From: Rhynochetos jubatus
Lineage: Eukaryota > Chordata > Aves > Eurypygiformes > Rhynochetidae
Direction: 5' to 3'
Assembly (NCBI GenBank): GCA_027574665.1
Contig: CM050648.1
Coordinates: 51,631,200 to 51,695,199 of the forward strand
Length of the DNA stretch: 64,000 nucleotides
Part shown: positions 10,373 to 23,277 of the stretch, piece by piece
Layout of the letters: each line of letters opens with the position of its first letter
Numbering within the stretch: the stretch's first letter is position 1
Program-made: the position numbers and the translations under genes
The notes under the pieces: model-generated
The model's database searches: none
What the model was told of the DNA's origin: nothing
The model's input: only the letters and a program-made list of their open reading frames with translations

Positions 10373-13300
10373 CTGAACTTAAACCGACTGGAGATTCCCA
10401 CAGTAGATTCTCCCTGGTGAATAGGGGATCTCTGCTGCTGTGATCTGGCAGAGGTGATGCGATGGCTTCTACCCTAGTTGTTCCCCCGTGTCCCACAATA
10501 TCGGGAGGTGGGCTGAATATCTGGCAGGAAAAGAAAGAAAAGGTTGTGGTAGAAATTACTTTTTCTGCATCAGATTTTCCCCTGACACAAGTCCCATTTT
10601 CAAAGGGCAAAATATTAGCTTCTTCCTAGGCTTCTCACTAATTATAACGTCTGGGAGTTTCATATACGCATCTATTTTTTCATCTTCCTAATATCCTAGT
10701 GAGGGATTGTCATTCCTATACGTGAAAGAGAACATGAGGATCAAAGCCAAAAGTTTCTCTTAACTTTGGGTGAACATTCTGGGACAGTTAGGAGTGGACT
10801 TTTCCAAAGAATTTGGCTATTTTGTATTTTAAATAGCCATGTATTTGACTAACCGCTGTCCCTCGCTGAAGATTGTTCCATGCAAAGGGATCTCCCTGTA
10901 GCTAGACCATACAAACGGTAGCAACCTCCATCCCGAGCACAGGAGCAAGTCAGCGCCTGTAGCAGAGCAGACATACAAGACACGTGTGAGGGAAGAAGCA
11001 ACTATGGCCAACGTTCAGTGCGTGTTGGAAAGAAAAGCAGGAAAGACTGGACAGTCTGTGAGACAAAGCAACAAGGGAATATTCTGATCCTGAGGTCTGG
11101 GAGGAAACCAGGGAACGTGTCTCTTGAGGAAAACTGATTAAGAGCCTCTTCAGCTGAGCTCTGGGTGGCAGGAGCTGGTGGGGACAAGCAAAGGAACTGC
11201 CTCCTGCTGTTCGGCTTCTGCTGCGTCCGAGGAAACAGTCTGGTAACTAACTCAGGGGAAGAGTGGCTCCACCACATATTTCTCCTTGCAGGAGGAACAA
11301 CGCTCAGCACATTGGCTCCAATGCCACGTTAAGGCATAAGTCCACAGCCAAAAGCATCTGGCTCCCAGTTGGAAAGGCAGGCCCCGACGGCAGCTGCCAG
11401 TGCACAACAGGTCTGATGCTGGGTGGGTTGGATCCCCTGCGTGTACACTGGCATAGACGGGTCTAGCAAACCTCAGGTGTCAGGTTTGAAACTGGGAGGA
11501 CTCAAAACACAAGCACGGGGAGTCAGGGTCCTGTGTACATGCAGGTCAGAGATACCTTCACACGTGTGTGCCGTGCCCAGGCCTGCTTAGCTGGGCTGCT
11601 CTTCCTGAGCCCTCCTGGTCCCACTGGCATCAAGTGTCTTGCTGAGGAATCTGGCCTGGCTGGTGGCAAGCTGCAGTTTCCCTTCTGGTCCTCTGTGAGG
11701 ACCTGGGGTTTCACTATGGGTGGTGGTGTCTGTGATGAGTAAGGAACCTTGCAGATATGCAGAAACCAGTCCCGATGAACCAGAGCCCAAGGCACTTCAC
11801 CCCCTGCAAGCAAGACTAGTTGGTCCAAGCCTTCCTGGTCTCCAATGCAAAGGCAACAGGCAAGACTGAGGAAGAGCTGTGGGCAAGCAGGCAGGGGCCA
11901 GACGCCAGGGAAAAGGCAACTCTGAGTGCCAACAGTTGAGCCCCTGAGACCTTCTGAACACAGGCAGCTACAGGTCTAGTTGCTGAGCCTCTTCCTTCTC
12001 AGATTTCTCGTGAGGGTAGGACACTTGTGCTGGCACCAGCACCCCTAGGACCAGAATCCATAATTACAGACCTCCCTCTGCAGGTATCCATAGGGGTCCT
12101 CTGCTCATGTCCCAGAGCAGTGACATGGCGGTGGGAAGAAGGGGATCAGCTCTGGCTACACATAAGCATGGGGCGCAGCGGCACCTGGAAGGAAATGGTG
12201 GAGTGTCCCAGTCAGGGTGGGATATGAAGAAGGTCAGGTCATGCAGTGGCATCTCCCTGGGTGTAAGGGGCTTTGGGCAGGGGTACTTTGGGCATGGTAA
12301 CAGGGCCAGGTAGCAAAGAGAGCAGATTTCCAAGGGTCCTGGGTGCATGGTGGCTGCTCTGTGGGACTCGGCGTGCCCTTCCCGGTCCAACAGCTGTAGC
12401 AGCTGCGGGATCTGCTGGTACTCCCATGCCTTAGGCAGCCATCGCCTCCAGTGAGAAACAGGGAAATGGGAGAGGCAAATGAGTGAGAAAGGGGTAAACA
12501 GTATTTTGCTCAAAGTGGTGAACGTTCTTGCTCAGCAGTTGTTCTCAGCTACCCCAGTGTCCCAGGCTAAGCTCCCTTCAGAAGCAGCTTGTCTACACGG
12601 AAACTGGCCCAAGGCTGTGTCTTCTGTAAGAGAGAGCAAAGAGGAGACCAGGACGGGAGAGCAGACAAAATCACCCCTGTTCAGGCTGTGTTCCTCAGAT
12701 TTTGTTGCTTTTCATCAGTTCAGCCCAAGGGAATAATCACCAATGGCATTTTGCTCACTTCATACAGTGCAGGAGGACAGCATTTGGGTCTCAAGCCTTT
12801 GGTGATTACTCTGAGGGTGGGTATATACTCTCCCAAAACAAGGATTCTTCCTCCTTAGGAAAGCAAAGCCAGCAGTCCAAATTGGGAGTTAGAGAATCAA
12901 ATATATTTATATAAATTACATAACACATTATAATAATAAAACGAATAATGAATGCAATTTATGATTGGGTAAGTTATAATAACAAAATATGAGCTATTTA
13001 AGCAAACCCAAATTCTTCACCTCCAAGAGGAAAGTATTCAGTGCACGGAGAAACCCTTTTGAGGTGCATGGGGGGGCTGACAACAAGCAGCAGCTCCACA
13101 CCTTTCCCCGGGAAGGTGTAAGAGGAGGACAGGCCAGCAAACCTGAAAGCACATCAAATAGTTTTCCCAGCTGTCAGTGTGGGTTACTGTGCCCTGGCTA
13201 TTATCCCCAGCTCCCGGCGGAGTTGCTGGTCACCATGCCCCAAAATGCAGGTTATTGTTTCCAGTTTCTGTTGTGCATTGCCGTGCTTTTGCTGCCGCAG

Positions 13301-15451
13301 TCGCTTCTTTCCCCTCCCACATGAATTGCTGTAGTGGAAAGAGAAAGGCGGCAGCCCAGAGGTGGGCAAAATAAAAGGCAGCAAGGAGCCTTGTGGCCCG
13401 CCTGCTTTCTTTTTCTTCTCTCTCCAAGCCAGAAAGTTCCTCAGCATAAGCAAGCCAAAATGTAACTTGGCACCAGTACCAAAGATAAATGTCAGTATTT
13501 TCCCTGGCAGTTAGAAACAAAATGTTTCCCAGCAGCCAGGGTGATTTTTCTCTCGGAGGATGGCCTCCCTGCTGTGTAGGTTCCTCACCAGTCGCCCTCT
13601 CTGCTGGCCGTGTATCCCCCGGCAGGTGGGTGAGCAGGGCTTTCCTCCCCTCCTTGCAGCAGGAGAGCCCCCAGAGCTGCCCTGGCGCTGGGGGTACAGC
13701 TGCTCCCTGGTACGTGCTCCCCAGTGGCATATGCCCCTGGGGAAGGGCAGGCACAGCAACGTCACCTGCCTGGTAATGACACCCCAAGCACCTCGGTCAC
13801 TGTGGGGTACGCTTGTACAACATACGGCAGGTAAATACAAATCAGAGTTATGGCGAAAGGCAACTTACAGTCCTGACTGTTTTGAATGCTGCAGAAAGAA
13901 AGAAAAGCCTTATGGCAAGCTGGAGCAGCCTGTGAAGTGTAGCAGGGTAAATACCTCCTTTCAAGCAGCAGTCGAAACAAAAACAGGATCGGCAGCTGCT
14001 CTCCCCACCTCGCAACTCCTCCAGCCTACTCCAGGTTGAGCTCCAGACCGCTGCCAGGTTCTCTTGCTTTGGAGGAAAACGCTTAACAGATCACCTGAGA
14101 TCGCTGGACAGCATCCTTTGGAGATACGCAAGGATTTCAGGAGTTATGAAATAGCCATGACGTGACCGTTATTCCTCATCATCTAGATAGATGCACAGAG
14201 CTTTGAAGCACACACTATTTTTAGGCATCTGGATGTATTCCCAATGAAGATTCAGCTTTTGACCATTGCAGTTCAGTAATTCTTCCGGTTTGATATCTTT
14301 CATTTTTTCTCAGCATTATGTATTGCTATTTGATCTTACGTTTGTTTCCAAGAAGTCTGTGTAGGAATACCTTAGCAAAGATAACATTATCTTCGCTAAA
14401 GAAAGTAATTCATGTGTCTCACCCCAGATCATTTTTTTCTGTGTAGTTTTATACAGAGAGGAAACTGAAACAATCATGGATATAGGCTGTGGATGAAAAC
14501 TAGCTACCAGATTTTATTTCGGAAGAATATAGGTAGGAAATTAAGATTATCATGGGAAAAGGACTTGACTTTTTACTGGTGCCCATGGGAAATGCTGATT
14601 ACCTACATGGTTCAGTAATACAGCATACGGGTCTAACTGTTGGATAATTCCGAGTATTCCCTCTGCAGTCTAACCTTCTTCACCCAAGAGCAGAATCCAA
14701 GCCCATGTGTACAATTTCCACCATAACAACCACAACAAATGAGATGTTTTAACATATGTTTAGAAGGATCCTTCTCGATCCAGTGGAAAGGAGAAGTGTC
14801 AGAGAGAAAGGCCGTATCACCTGCCAACTGGACAATTGCTCGGCTGGTATGAGGCTATTACTTCCTCCATGAGCAGCAGATCTACATAGATAGCAATTAG
14901 CGTGGTCAGACTTTCCTTAATATCTAGGATAAAATCCTAGCTGTCGAGGTGAGAAACTTCTGTACTATATGGAGAAATATTTCTTCTCATCCTGTACGCT
15001 GCTCAGCACTGGGACAAAGAATAGCAGGCTTGCCAAGCAGAAGTCAGATTAGAAGAGTCTTCCTAAGCTTAGAAATATTTTGCTCACCGTAAGACTATTA
15101 CTAAGGTCCACTGACCTCTTAGGTTCGGAAGAGAGTAAACCGAGTAGCCTCTCCGTTTGTCAGTTCCTACGTCCGGAGATGAGAGGTGATGAATGCCATC
15201 CTGCTACGTGCAAGACTTGCAGATTTCCATGCAAAGACCATGAAATGCAGCTTCGCACTGCGAGACTGTCTCTATGATACAGCCTGACGTTTTCAAAAGT
15301 GGAAGGGGCTATACAAAATTACATGGTCCTCTGGAGTCCGAGTTAATTTTGAGCCGCAAAGTTAACCTTGGAGCCTTGATGCTGACTCCACGCGCTGAAG
15401 CTATGGAGTTACACTTCCTATCTCTGCAGCAGCCCTGCCAGTGGCTACTGT

Positions 15452-15530
15452 TTGCAAGCAGAGATTTGAACTGAAGATCCGTTTTTCTCTCAACGCCACT
15501 CGCTATTGCCCGTTCAACTAAGAGAGGCAC
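15452..15530 (-). repeat. Possible tRNA-derived SINE or tRNA relic
   Basis: Read on the minus strand it has a Pol III A-box-like TTAGTTGAACGG and, about 50 bases further, a B-box-like AGTTCAAATCT. That spacing is normal for tRNA genes and tRNA-derived SINEs. The T-arm does not pair well and I see no full cloverleaf, so a functional tRNA is unlikely. Confidence 0.25.
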
Positions 15531-16354
15531 TCTTTGCAGCAGTCACAACTTTCCTTCCACAACGAAACTGGGGAGCTGCTTGTTAAGCAACAAGCTCCAG
15601 TACTCGGCACAATTAACATCTTGGCGAGTCTCCTGCAGCGATATCTGGTGGACAGTCATCAGTACATCAAATTACGCATGCTTGCAATTTGATCTTGACC
15701 AAGGCAATTTCCTTCCCTTCTTTAGGAATTCTTTCACTGCCTTTATGCCCAAGGGATAGATGGAGAAGATAGCTGCACGCAAACTGCTTCAGCTGGGAAG
15801 CTAATGCTGAAAAGATAATTCTGCTTCTGTTTATAGTGATACTCTGCTCTACAAAACCTATCTTAACAATCTGTGAAATTCAGCATTAAAAAAACCACAG
15901 TAAAACGTATTTCCATTTATCCAAACTGGCCCTTTTTATAGTTTATTAAGGCCTATATGACAGACAACAGCATATCCATGGTGGAGAGGCAAAATGACAT
16001 GCAGAAAGTTGTCATTTGGTAGGATTTGCGTCCTATGATTTAGCACTGTTTAAGCATTTAAGAAAGCAGATTTGAATTAGCTGACTGTGGAAATTATTTT
16101 AACTGTAGATGTAATATCAAGGGTCAGGAAAGTGCACAGACAGGTTTGTCTCTGTCCCAAGTTACAGAGCCCTTTAGAGTTCAGATTATACAGGCCAGGG
16201 TGATCTTGTTAAATCAAAAAAAGGAAACTTCTAAGGAAGGAAGTAGAGCTTTATTTTAAATAAAAATATTCTGGCTTAGATTATTATGCATACTTGTATG
16301 ATATCTGTAGAAACATTTTTTTAGGTATTTGGGAATTTTCACACCCTTGGAAGT

Positions 16355-16412
16355 CACAGAATGGTTTGGGTTGAAAGGGACCATAAAGATCACCTAGTTC
16401 CAACCCCCAAAG
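16355..16412 (-). mobile_element. CR1 LINE fragment, extreme 3' end
   Basis: AGTCACAGAATGGTTTGG followed by GGTTGAAAGGGACCATAAAG and a GTTCCAACCCC-type run is the antisense of the CR1 3' terminus. Only about 58 bp remain. Confidence 0.85.
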
Positions 16413-18669
16413 TCAGGGTCATTCATCTCAGGGATGAAAATTTTCCTCTGTTCTGTGAATTTCTGCATGAGATTAATTGAAATGGCAACTGTTGGGAACT
16501 ACCACTGCTTTTCTCTCCTTGGTTTCTCCACGAAAGGCCAAGGCAGTCTGCCAATACAGTAATTGGACAACATCAGGGTTTTAAGGACCTGAGTTCCCAC
16601 TGACACTAAAACATTAATAGGCAATGAAGCATTAGGAGAAACTGTGCAGCAAAAGCAGGATGAAATTTCTGGGCTGGATTTAATAGAGAAGAGGCTTAGG
16701 AAGGTTAAGTAAGGTAGAGGAAACAAAACCTGATTTCTCCTAGTCAATCTTCCAGGTTCAGGATCTGGATCAAATAACACCTATATATGCCTGACATTGT
16801 GCCTCCAGCTCCAAAGTTGAAGAAATACGTGCCTGCAATGGCAGCTTGCGGTACGGAATGAATGGCAAGAATTTGTGTTTCTCTGCCCATGTCGCTTGGG
16901 CCTGCCCTCCTCTAGCTTTTTTCTCCCTAAAAACACAAGCTAGGACATCCGATTCCCTATGCCCCAGTCATTAAAATAGTGCAGTTTAAGCTACAGCGTC
17001 AGTTCCTGATACATTAGAAAACGGCAGATTTAAGACTCTCTGGGCAATCTTTTTTCGTCCCTCCCCATGCGCATATGTTTTCTTACAAACCCTTCCATGA
17101 CACAGTCATATTTTAGACTTTCCCACAGGATGCATGCCTCATTCTGTACAACACAGGATAATCACACCCAGTGGCAGAAATAAATTAGCATAGCAATCTT
17201 AATCTGGTATTTCCTAATTTTCCTAATTTCCTTATCCTTCAATGTTCGGCTGCGCTAATCTAAACAATATTCTTTTAATGTAATTTTTGTATGTTATCAT
17301 TTAAATATATGTATGCACGTTTCTGTATCTCTCCATCTATCTGGATCTGTTAATGTATTGGTAAACACAAAGGAAAAAGATAAAAGTTGTTTGTTTTTAA
17401 TTCTTTCGGAACTGTTTGATCTCTCCTCCCTTGTTTTAGCAGCTGCCTGACTGTTTTTCCTCGTATGTAAACTTCAAAGTCAATCAGAGGTCAAAACTCT
17501 GGACGAAGACAGAGTAACGAAAACAAGGGTGACTGGCGTATGTGATGGGAAGAAGCAGAGGAGGTGGGTTGTAGAATATTGCCTGTTCCTGGACACGGCG
17601 GGGGTGGAAATTATCTACATCTTGGACATAACATTTCTCGATCTGAACATCTGATGAAGTTGCCGAGGCCTGTACACTCGCCTGGAAGTGTAACTCGCAG
17701 AGAAATGAAGGGTACGGCCACGTACTGGAGGACTTGACATTCTCTGGCTATTCTTGGTTCGAGCAGCAATCTGGAAATATCTTAACAGATTACCGTAAAA
17801 ATGCTGGAGAAAACAGCCGTTTACCGGTTTCTGTTGAATGCAGGGGTGGGTACAGGTTTTGATTCCCAATTTCTTATTTTTCTGTTTCTGGTCATAGGAA
17901 AATCAGAGGAAAAGCAGGCCCTGGAGAGGCAGCTTCTGTTGCAGAGTAACGTGGGGCATTTTCTGTAGGCATGTGCAGTCACGGTACAGGATGTGTCTCG
18001 AGTTTGCGCTTCTTTTTTTTTTTCCTTCGGGAGAACATCTGCCTTTCCCTCCTTCATCCGTCTGTGGAATCAGGCCCCTGCTTGTGCAGAGCCCGGCAGT
18101 GCACCACAAGCAAGAAAGAGTCCCCGAGGCAGGGGGTTGTAGCACTGCAACTTGCCTGGCAGCTGGTAAAACAGCCTGCAGAAATTGGGAACACCTTAGT
18201 GATTCACACATTCTCGCGGCAGCTCCTGCCAGCGGAGCTGCTTGGAGAGGCCCCAGCAGAGGCAGAGGTGGATTCCACCCTATATATATATAGGCCAGGA
18301 GTCCTTAGATTTAGTGCTGAGATTATGGGAATTTGTGTAAATCTGTTCTGAAAAAACACCTGTCTTTTCCAGTTTAACCAACAGGGAGGCTGCAAATGGG
18401 ACTAGTGGCACTCTGTGGAGCGCATCTCCCCTAAGCTTCCGCACTTTCCTAAGTTGTGGACACCTCCTTTTCCCACAGAAGGCTTCAGAATATGTGATTT
18501 ATACTGTATGGGCCAGGACCAGGAATCCCAGAAGCCATAAATGTAGGAGGCCCCTCGGCAGTCTAAACCGTGAGCAATATTTCAGGGGATCTGAAAATGC
18601 CAAAGCACACCTGACGATCCTTCTGTAGGACACTGGTGACAAAAAGATCAGTTGCAATATAATTCAGAT
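16413..18669. other. Intergenic, nothing recognised
   Basis: AT-rich non-coding sequence with a short (TA)n near 18280-18290. Open stretches near 17,971-18,351 overlap in several frames and match nothing known. Confidence 0.6.
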
Positions 18670-19054
18670 CATAGAATTACAGAATCACAGCATGGTTTGG
18701 GTTGGAAGGGACCTTAAAGACCATCCAGTTCCAACCCCCTGCCATGGGCAGGGACACCCTCCACTAGACCAGGTTGCTCCAAGCCTCATCCAGCCTGGCC
18801 TTGAACACTGCCAGGGATGGGGCACCCACAGCTTCTCTGGGCAACCTGTTCCAGTGCCTCACCACCCTCTCTGGGAAGAACTTCCTCCTGATATCCAATC
18901 TAAATCTTCCCACTTTCAGTTTAAACCCATTACCCCTTGTCCTGTCACTACAGGCCCTTGTAAAAAGCCCCCCCCCCCCCCAGCTTCCTTGCAGGCCCCT
19001 TCAGGTACTGGAAGGTGCTATAAGGTCTCCCCAGAGCCTTCCCTTCTCCAGGCC
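18670..19054 (-). mobile_element. CR1 LINE, 5'-truncated 3' end
   Basis: Same subfamily as the copies at 2,594 and 28,336, sharing the block GGGACACCCTCCACTAGACC. It contains a poly-C expansion at about 18968-18981 and stops at 19054, where the match to the other two copies ends. Confidence 0.95.
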
Positions 19055-22000
19055 GATTTCAAGTATTTATTTCAAGTATTTCCCTCAAATACATTAGCTT
19101 GCATTGCTGTTCCTTCCACTCCCACAGCAAATTCAAATAAAATAATGCTCAGGTTCTAGTTAAGCTGAAAGCCAGGCTGTGAACCCTGGGGCTGCAAGCT
19201 GTGGTGAGTGACGCTGCTCTAGAAGACACCAGAAAGACACTTCTGCTCAGGGAAGCAGATGAGCTTTCCCCAGCTGCATGAAGAGCAGAGAGAGGTGCAG
19301 TCTGCCACTGGGTGGGAAAGAAGCTGTGACTGGGCTTCCTTGTGGCTCGTGGAGCAGTAAATGACTGAGAGTGACAGGAGGAAATGTTACGGGCCTGGCT
19401 GGCTGGCGTGACAGGAAAAGCACACCTTTCTCCTGCTAAGAGCCTTCCTGCAAGGACTAAGCAGAGAGTTTCAGACTTGAAACTGCTCCTAATTCAAGGA
19501 GTTATATTTAATGTGTGGCTCACTGTCCCTTGTTAACATGACCAGAAGCAAAATCATTCTCTGTAGCTCCTCATTGTCACCTTTTTCTACACAGTTCAAG
19601 GCCACTGAACATCATGCTTTCCCTTAATTAGCTTTCCACCACTTTCCATGTCAGCTGAGTGTTATTTTTCAGCTGAAGTTGAGTGAGTTTTTCAAGAATT
19701 AAAATTCTACTCTTTCTCTTCCTTCACCCTTCATCACAAATCCACCTAACCTCTGCCATTAATGCCAAAGCCAAGAAGAAAAAAAGCCCAGCAAGAAGCC
19801 AGTGTGAGAAAAGAGAGAAAAAGTGTGCAGTGAGTCTACGAAAAGCCGGGTAGGAGAGGGATGTAAGTGGTGCAAAGAGCAGCCAAAGGGATGCAGGAGG
19901 GAGCAGCTGGGAAACAAAAGCAGAGAGGCTGCTGGAGCAAAGCAGGCTGTGAGCGGCCCTGCTGGGAGGAAGGGGAAGCGGGAGCAGAAATGGGAGCAGG
20001 GAGATGATGTCTGTCTTTAAGCAGAGGGCAAGGAGCTTGAAGTGAGGAGTTAAGACACAGGAAGGAAGCCGGTGAAGGCAAATAACGAGTGGAGGGTGAT
20101 ACAGCTTATGCAGTGAGAAAAAGAGATTGCTTGAGTGGTAGCATTGGGCATCGTGTGCTGGTGCACGGCATAATGTATAATCAGCTTGAAGCAGCGGTCA
20201 TGATTCTTCAGGAGATGACCTAGAAAAGAATACTGTGGTTTAATTTTAATCCTTTTTTAACCCAGGGTCTCTCCACATAAAGGATGAGCATTGTGTCACC
20301 CTGAGCAGTAAGTGGAGTGCATCGTGTTTTGTGCATTGTCATTGGTTCTAAATGCCTTTTGTGTTTTGGGGCTCTGAAAACAAAGGTCAAGTACTAGCAA
20401 ATTCTGTTTTCTGTTAGAGATTTAATTAAATCCTAAGGACAAAGGCAGACTACTAGAAACAGCTACTGAGTGGGAAAGATGTGTAAATTTGCATTACCAT
20501 TTCTCAGTATCACTTTGTACATAGCTTTGTAATTTAGGGTTTTTTGAGCAAGGACAGGAGAATAAACATTTAAAAAATGAAGATAAGTCTTCCAGATGTT
20601 ATTTTCTGTATATAAGGTAATTTTCCAATGCAGGCTTGGAAAAAGATGCTGGGAAATGGCGAGGAAGCACACAGAATAGGATGGAACAATTTCTGAATAT
20701 AGTTTTGGTCCTACTAATTCAGTGACTGTAAATTGTAGGGCTTAAAATGGACTGGGGTGCCTGAGATTTTTTTATCCTTTATGGACAATAGCAGCAAAGT
20801 ATTTCAGCAATTAATAGCACACTGCTAATCACAACTTCTTAGTGAATAACCTGAGTAAATTGCCCAGTTGCCTCTGCTGTGGAAGGCTAAGGAGTCACTG
20901 AGTGGAAAATATTTTTAGCTTGTTCAATATTAAGACTTCACTGTATCAGCCTACTATGCTTTAGAGGGTTTGAATTTTGCCATAACAGCCCTTTTTTCCC
21001 CACCCCTTGTTTAAATAGCAAGAAATGAAAGAACATATTAAGAAAAGGTGAGTTATTGAAACTGAATGCAGTAAATTTACTGCCAGACACAAACCAATGG
21101 ACACCACATAGCTGCTCCACTTCAACACACAGTGATCCTTCCACTTAACAGGTGATAAGGAAGGAATTCTTGTTCAGCTGGTGATAAGGCAGCACGGATG
21201 TGCCTCTGAAGCACTGCAACATGTTATAAATCTAGCCATGCTAGTGCGTGAAGTTGGGAAGATAGGGAGGGTGAAGTCATAGGTCTATGGGAGCAAGGAA
21301 CCATCCAGTTTACCCACAGTTTTGAAACTATGTATGAGTAATTCAGCTCTTTCTCCCAGTGTAGGATTTGACATAGAGGAGAAGTTTTGCAGACGGCGGG
21401 GTCTAAAACCAGACAAATCAGACTACGCCGCAAGCGAAGAAAGGCTGGGGACATGGAGGTGCGGAGTGGATCACGTTCCAGTGCCCTGAGTCCCTCGGAG
21501 GGGATTACCCTTCCAGAGCACAGCTTCAAACACTCTGCACATGCAAGGGGAGACGTATTTCACAGGGGGCAGCCCCCATGGCAGCCAGGCCGGCATGAAG
21601 GGCTTTGGGGGTCACAATGAACCCATTAAATTTTACCTGGAAGCTAATCAACGACCTGTGAGCTCACCTTTGTTTCACTAAGGCGTTCTCTTTAATAAAT
21701 ACACGGCTGTGCTGTGCCAGGGTGGTCTTCTCCCACGCTCCCTGCACAGCTCCACACCTCCGTGCAGAGAGGCAGCTTGCAGACATCCACGCCGGCAGAC
21801 ATGACTCATTTTGGGGAGTCTGCATGCGGGGTTTTGCAACAGTCTGATCAGGACATGACAAAGACGGGAACAAAGCGTGTGCTCAGAAGTACAAGGCACC
21901 CCACCACGTTCACACAGATGCTATAAAGATGAAGGCTGTGAAATGATCTGCCGGCTGCTGGGGGTGGGATGGAGGGATGAAAACCTCCACCCAGCTGAGA

Positions 22001-22517
22001 AGAACGCTGGCTAATAGCTGATCATCTCCCGCACTGCTCAAGACCAAGGTTCCTTTCCTCATTTTCCTGTGGCGTGGCGTTACCTCGGTGCATTGCAGAC
22101 AGCTCCCCCTCGGAATCGTTCCAGTCTCAACAAGCCCGAATGAAAGGCTGGATCACATGGCTCACGTCAAACAAAAGTGGGGGACTCAACCTCGACAAGA
22201 CGCAGAGGACACACCCTTCTGGTAGGAAACGCTCTGGACCCCGGTTCGCAAAACTGACGGAAAGACGGTTGCAGTAATTGCTGTCTGAGTGATAAGGCTG
22301 TGATGTTTCAGTGCCTTTTAGGAATGAGTCAAGAAGGAAATAGTAACAGCTAACCAAAAATAATCATGTGGGCATCAAACAGTAGAAATACCGGCCACAA
22401 GACATTCCTTTACCTGCAGTGTGGATAACATCAGTGACCACTGACTGTTATAATTGCCTGAATTTTTATAATTGGATGGATTTCTATTTGCAATCCCTAT
22501 ATTCAAATCACAGAACC
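19055..22517. other. Intergenic, no recognised gene
   Basis: Includes a purine-rich stretch at about 19,790-20,060 but no supported gene or repeat. Open stretches are short and unassigned. Confidence 0.6.
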
Positions 22518-23219
22518 TACAAGTACCGTATCCAAACTATTACAGAGCCCGGGTTTGTTTCAGTGAAAAGGGTCTTGTGTTTACCCAATCCAAAGTAGCT
22601 CCCCACGCTCCTTTGCGGTGGCAGTACCATCATTTCGTGCACATACGACGGCAGCAGCATTACGCTGCCTGCGCCGTGGAACACCCGCAGCCATTCAGAG
22701 CACGGCCGCAGCGCGCCCGGCAGGCGTGATGGCGTAATCCAGCCGGCTGAAGAACAGCTGCACGAGGCTGCGCCAACACGGGCTCTGGGGCCTGGGCAAG
22801 TAACACGATGGTTAGCAGAGGCCAGTGGTGCCACTGTGGCTCCCTCGGCTAGCTGGCTGGAAACGAGCTTGGGTAAGTCTGGAGGTGCGGAGCTGTGCGT
22901 CCCCTTTCTGCACACACATTTGCCGGCAAAAGGACAAAATTCTGGTCTTGCGACCTGGGGCCAGCAGGCATGTTGGGTTTGAGGTAAGAGGATGCAACCG
23001 CGGTGACTTCAGCCGGCTGGATTACGCCATCACGTCTGCCAGCGCCGGGCGGATGTGGTCTGAGGTGCTGTGGGCATGTTGCTGCCTTCATGGGAGTAGA
23101 AAATGATGGCAAGGACGCTGCAAAGGAGCGCTGGGAGCTACATAAACTTAGGTAAACAAAAAAGGCAATTTCATTAAAACAAATCTATGCTCCATAATAA
23201 TTTGGACACAGTACTTGTA
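22518..23219. repeat. Long imperfect inverted repeat with 28-bp perfect core
   Basis: The left arm (22518-22752) reads as the reverse complement of the right arm (23007-23219). The core is perfect over 28 bp: 22725-22752 pairs with 23007-23034 (starts CGTGATGGCGTAATCC, ends CCGGCTGAAG). Further blocks pair in the same order outward: GGCAGCAGCAT (22650) with a one-mismatch partner near 23076, CCATCATTT (22628) near 23100, GTAGCTCCC (22595) near 23133, and TACAAGTAC (22518) at 23211. In the outermost block about 80% of bases match and nearly all differences are transitions. The 254-bp centre shows weaker pairing near the core. The unit is CpG-rich in the middle, and the ERV LTR at 23278 sits about 60 bp beyond its right arm. 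It may be a foldback or long-TIR DNA element, two inverted copies of an unknown repeat, or a hairpin-forming transcript locus. Family unknown. Confidence 0.8.
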
Positions 23220-23277
23220 GTTTCAATAGTTTGTTTAAAAGCACTTATTCTAGTTCTGAATTATTCTTAATCCACAG

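Larger units (their letters stand above)
9131..16354. other. Intergenic, no recognised gene
   Basis: Non-coding apart from the small features listed separately. GC content rises between about 11,000 and 13,900, where longer open stretches occur on both strands, including a 185-codon minus stretch at 13230-13787 that starts with TTG and matches nothing I recognise. An AT-rich trough lies at 12,895-13,000. Confidence 0.55.

Noticed and set aside
18692-19159. Plus-strand 155-codon frame, and similar frames at 2689-3071 and 28434-28804
   Set aside because: These are the antisense of CR1 ORF2 tails, not genes; the three look alike because the CR1 copies do.
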